The notes under the pieces: model-generated
Seen by the model: only the letters and a program-made list of their open reading frames with translations
Database searches by the model: none
Told to the model about the DNA's origin: nothing
Translations under genes and position numbers: made by a program
Assembly: GCF_029784155.1 (NCBI RefSeq)
Contig: NC_073691.1
Coordinates: 127,224,714 to 127,288,713, forward strand
DNA length: 64,000 nt
Direction of reading: 5' to 3'
Origin: Uranotaenia lowii
Taxonomy: Eukaryota; Arthropoda; Insecta; Diptera; Culicidae
In this document: in pieces, positions 61,111 to 64,000 of the stretch
Numbering within the stretch: the stretch's first letter is position 1
How the letters are laid out: each line of letters opens with the position of its first letter

Positions 61111-64000
61111 AGGTCGTCCAACTTAACCTCAACCACTGCTACACAGCACACCAGCTGTTGCGGCAGATGACAGTTGAGGAAAAGTTGGACATCGCGCTAG
61201 TGGCAGACCCATATCGCAGAGCTGCGAATGGCATTAATTGGGCGACTGATGATGCCAAACTGGCCGCGATATGGGTTACAGGTAGTTTCCCCATACAAGA
61301 AGTTGTGGCGACGGAAAACGAAGGCATGGTGGTGGCCAAAGTTAACGGGATCTACTTCTGTAGCTGCTATGCTCCCCCAAGGTGGTCCTTGGAGAGGTTT
61401 GGCACTATGGTTGACAAGATGGTGGATGTGCTAATGGGGAAAAGCCCCATCGTTATTGCTGGCGACTTTAACGCGTGGGCCGTTGAATGGGGTAGCCGCC
61501 TCACAAACCCCAGAGGTCAAACTCTTTTAGAAGCCCTGGCGAGGCTTAATGTGGATCTGGCCAACGTAGGGAATACCAGTACCTACCAAAGTTGGAACGG
61601 GAGCGAGTCAACCATAGATGTCACCTTCGGTAGCCCGGGGTTGGTAAGCGATTGGATGGTGAGCGAGGCCTACACGAATAGCGATCACTTCGCGATTCGC
61701 TATCGGCTAGGCTCAAGTACGCGGACAGGTAGACGCGAGTCTCGTACAGGAGAACGCCTCTGGAAGACAACGCAGTTCGACCAGAACGTCTTTGTCGAAG
61801 CGTTGCACTGGGAGAGGAACCTGGACAACCTGTCCGCGGAAGAACTGACGAGGGTTCTAGCTCGCGCTTGCGATGCTGCGATGCCGAGAAGGGCCAAGCA
61901 TAAAAGCACTAGGCCACCCGTCTACTGGTGGACGGAGGAAATTGCGGGTCTGCGTGCCGACTGCCATAGGGCAAGGCGCAGGATGCAGAACGCAAGGACC
62001 CAAGAAGAGCGAACGGAGCGTAGGCCACTCTTCACAAGCGCGAGATCGGCCCTCCGCAGGGCCATCAACGCAAGCAAGAGGGCACGTTTCAAACAGTTAT
62101 GCCGTGACGCCAACGACTGTCCATGGGGTGATGCCTATCGGATAGTCATGGGCAGAACTAAAAGTGGGGGCGCACCACCTGAAACGTGCCCCGATAAACT
62201 GAGAGTCATAATCAATGAGCTGTTCCCACAGCACGATGTTACCCGCTGGCCAACAGTCCCGTATGACTGGGACACCAGTGCCGAAGAGAGGATAACGGTG
62301 GAAGAACTTCGCGAGATCGCCAAGTCTCTCCAACCGAGGAAGGCCCCCGGACCGGACGGCATTCCGAACGTCGCGGTGAAGGCCGCGATTAGGGAATTCC
62401 CCGATATGTTCCGAACATCGTTGCAACGATACGTGACGGAACGGGTGTTTCCTGACACGTGGAAACGGCAGAAACTTGTTCTTCTGCCAAAGCCGGGTAA
62501 GCGTCCAGGAGACCCATCGGCATATCGGCCGATCTGTCTACTGGATACAGCGGGTAAGGTCCTGGAGAAGGTGATTCAGAACCGACTTCAGAGATACACG
62601 GAAAGTGAGGGCGGACTCTCGGGGAAACAGTTTGGTTTCCGTCGAGGTCGCAGCACCGTAGATGCCATCCGCTCGGTCATCGAGGTAGCGGACAGAGCCA
62701 GGCTGACCAAGAGGAGAGGGCTCCGCTTTTGCGCGGTTGTCACTCTGGATGTGAAGAACGCCTTCAACAGTGTCAGTTGGACAGCGATTGCGTCGTCGCT
62801 CATCCAAATGAGGATCCCGGCATATCTGTATAGGCTTGTGGAAAGTTACTTCCACAATCGCCAACTGCAGTATATGACCGGCGAGGGTTTGCGAACACAA
62901 GAGGTTTCGGCGGGTGTTCCACAGGGGTCAATTCTCGGCCCGGTTCTGTGGAACATCACCTACGACGAACTCCTACGAACGAGCCTCCCATCGGGAGCCG
63001 AACTCGTAGGATTTGCAGATGATGTAGTCCTCTTGGCGAGGGGCTCCTCAACAGCGGAGGTTGAGCTACTGGCCACGGTAGCTATCCAGGAAGTGGAACG
63101 CTGGATGCACTCCAAGTGCCTGCGTCTAGCCCACCACAAAACCGAGATGGTGCTTATCACCAACCTGAAATCACCCCAAACAGGTACCATTGCCGTTGGA
63201 CCGTGCAACATCGTGTCTAAACGCGCAATTAAGTACCTAGGGGTGATGATTGACGACAGGCTCAGCTTCACGAGCCATGTCGAACACGTGTGCAAGAGAG
63301 CGGCAATGGCCACGGCCGCACTCACACGAATGATGCCGAACTCCTCGGCTATCCAAAGCAGCAAAAGGCGGATCATTGCAAGTGTGACCACTTCGATCTT
63401 GCGGTACGGAGCAGCGGCCTGGAGGCAGGCCCTGGGAGGAAGCTGTAACCTGCAGCGACTTAGCAGCGTTCAGCGGCTGATGAACCTGCGGGTTATCAGC
63501 GGATACCGGACCATGTCGTCCGAAGCCGCCTGTGTAGTAGCGGGTGTTATGCCCATCTCGGTTTTGCTGGAGGAGGATGTCTATTGCTACGACAACAGAG
63601 ACACGCCCAACGTTCGAGATCTCGCCAATGAGGACTCGATGTCCAACTGGCAGCAGCTGTGGGACAGCTCAACGAGAGGAAGGTGGACCCATCGTCTGAT
63701 CCCGCACATCGGGAGCTGGATCGGAAGAAGGCACGGTGAAGTGGACTTCTATATGACGCAATTCCTGACTGGTCATGGATGCTTCATGAAGTACCACTAC
63801 CGGTTTGGACATGTGGCTTCGCCATACTGCCCAGATTGTGGTGACGTAGAGGAAACACCCGAACATGTGGTGTTTGTCTGTCCGAGGTTTGCGGCGGTAC
63901 GTACTTCCATATTTGCCGCCTGTGGGCCTGACACGACAGCAGATAACGTTGTACAGAGGATGTGTGCGGATTCCAACACTTGGCACGCGGTCAGCGATGG
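61056..64000 (+). CDS. R1-clade LINE ORF2: endonuclease-reverse transcriptase (partial)
   Basis: This frame is open without a stop from 61056 to the window end, at least 981 codons. It lies in the -1 frame relative to ORF1. There is no ATG until 61167, which is already inside the endonuclease (VVQLNLNHCYTAHQLL precedes it). Endonuclease motifs are IAGDFNAW (about 61456) and NSDHFAI (about 61680). RT motifs are RKAPGPDGIPN (about 62340), YRPICLLDTAGKVLEKVI, QFGFRRGRSTVDAI, VTLDVKNAFNSVSW, GVPQGSILGPVLWN and the catalytic FADDVVLLA (about 63010). A C-terminal Cys/His motif (CPDCGDVEETPEHVVFVC, about 63829) is typical of this group. Translation may start by frameshift, reinitiation or a non-AUG codon in the overlap. 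The C terminus and 3' UTR lie beyond the window. Confidence 0.9.
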   Translation, partial: MPRLHKGAGGTTPGAKSIEVVQLNLNHCYTAHQLLRQMTVEEKLDIALVADPYRRAANGINWATDDAKLAAIWVTGSFPIQEVVATENEGMVVAKVNGIYFCSCYAPPRWSLERFGTMVDKMVDVLMGKSPIVIAGDFNAWAVEWGSRLTNPRGQTLLEALARLNVDLANVGNTSTYQSWNGSESTIDVTFGSPGLVSDWMVSEAYTNSDHFAIRYRLGSSTRTGRRESRTGERLWKTTQFDQNVFVEALHWERNLDNLSAEELTRVLARACDAAMPRRAKHKSTRPPVYWWTEEIAGLRADCHRARRRMQNARTQEERTERRPLFTSARSALRRAINASKRARFKQLCRDANDCPWGDAYRIVMGRTKSGGAPPETCPDKLRVIINELFPQHDVTRWPTVPYDWDTSAEERITVEELREIAKSLQPRKAPGPDGIPNVAVKAAIREFPDMFRTSLQRYVTERVFPDTWKRQKLVLLPKPGKRPGDPSAYRPICLLDTAGKVLEKVIQNRLQRYTESEGGLSGKQFGFRRGRSTVDAIRSVIEVADRARLTKRRGLRFCAVVTLDVKNAFNSVSWTAIASSLIQMRIPAYLYRLVESYFHNRQLQYMTGEGLRTQEVSAGVPQGSILGPVLWNITYDELLRTSLPSGAELVGFADDVVLLARGSSTAEVELLATVAIQEVERWMHSKCLRLAHHKTEMVLITNLKSPQTGTIAVGPCNIVSKRAIKYLGVMIDDRLSFTSHVEHVCKRAAMATAALTRMMPNSSAIQSSKRRIIASVTTSILRYGAAAWRQALGGSCNLQRLSSVQRLMNLRVISGYRTMSSEAACVVAGVMPISVLLEEDVYCYDNRDTPNVRDLANEDSMSNWQQLWDSSTRGRWTHRLIPHIGSWIGRRHGEVDFYMTQFLTGHGCFMKYHYRFGHVASPYCPDCGDVEETPEHVVFVCPRFAAVRTSIFAACGPDTTADNVVQRMCADSNTWHAVSD

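Larger units (their letters stand above)
59269..64000 (+). mobile_element. R1-clade non-LTR retrotransposon, 5' complete, cut by window end
   Basis: It starts right after an A-run with a 5' UTR of about 366 bp containing a 19-base C-run (59364-59382). It then has ORF1 (59635-61110) and ORF2 (from 61056, open to the end). Both are GC-rich with strong codon bias, unlike the surrounding decayed DNA. Two overlapping ORFs, three zinc knuckles in ORF1, an apurinic-type endonuclease and an RT followed by a Cys/His motif fit the R1 clade. The target site is unclear; the left flank does not resemble 28S rDNA. Confidence 0.85.

Overview
This is a eukaryotic, almost certainly dipteran and probably mosquito-like, intergenic or intronic stretch. 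It is AT-rich, shows no operons, and consists largely of transposable elements at different stages of decay, many nested inside one another. The mosquito-like assignment is an inference from the element mix: BEL/Pao with an N-terminal PHD finger, mag-type Ty3/gypsy, RTE-, I- and R1-clade LINEs, Helitrons, and TA- and TWA-target MITEs. No species can be named from the sequence alone. No complete host gene is visible. Two short minus-strand segments (13490-13625 and 22929-22978) have splice signals and coding-like features and may be host exons.

Layout. 1-344 is an interspersed repeat that recurs at 25155-25500. 345-9924 is a dead I-like LINE in + orientation, split by a BEL/Pao element (889-6921, minus strand, TSD GACAC) and by a TA-target DNA element (8791-9679). 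The LINE's A-run is followed directly by a 2.6-kb minisatellite of a 13-bp unit (9925-12545). 14498-16285 is a decayed RTE LINE carrying a 474-bp MITE, with a second TA-target element at its 5' end. 17143-29437 is mostly single-copy-looking AT-rich DNA with small inverted-repeat elements, a truncated RTE copy (23539-25079), and the second candidate exon. 29441-35492 is a large terminal-inverted-repeat element with TSD TAA, disrupted by a structurally complete RTE LINE (31152-34392, 12-bp TSD, intact 987-residue ORF). 36703-41008 is a mag-like Ty3/gypsy element with very short 101-bp LTRs. 42972-50045 is a nest at least four levels deep: DNA element, Helitron, second Helitron, TA-target MITE, with further MITE and SINE insertions. 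53390-56802 is another large terminal-inverted-repeat element with a MITE inside. 58182-64000 holds an R1-clade LINE, a short deleted copy joined head-to-tail to a copy with intact ORF1 and an ORF2 that runs off the window.

The elements best placed to be recently or currently mobile are the RTE copy at 31152-34392 (full ORF, perfect TSD), the R1-clade copy starting at 59269 (both ORFs open to the window edge), and, for their near-identical LTRs, the BEL and mag copies. Both LTR elements carry coding defects and would need help in trans. The BEL copy has lost most of its RNase H and integrase regions but keeps an open frame across both losses.

I found no gene cluster that looks like a new cellular system. 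The observations most worth follow-up are: the possible readthrough or first coding exon at 13490-13625; the 13-bp array that is almost free of stop codons in all three forward frames; the overlapping ORF1/ORF2 of the R1-clade element with no AUG for ORF2 in the overlap; the family of C-tract-bearing terminal-repeat elements; and the RTE element whose stop codon is part of its 3' tail repeat.
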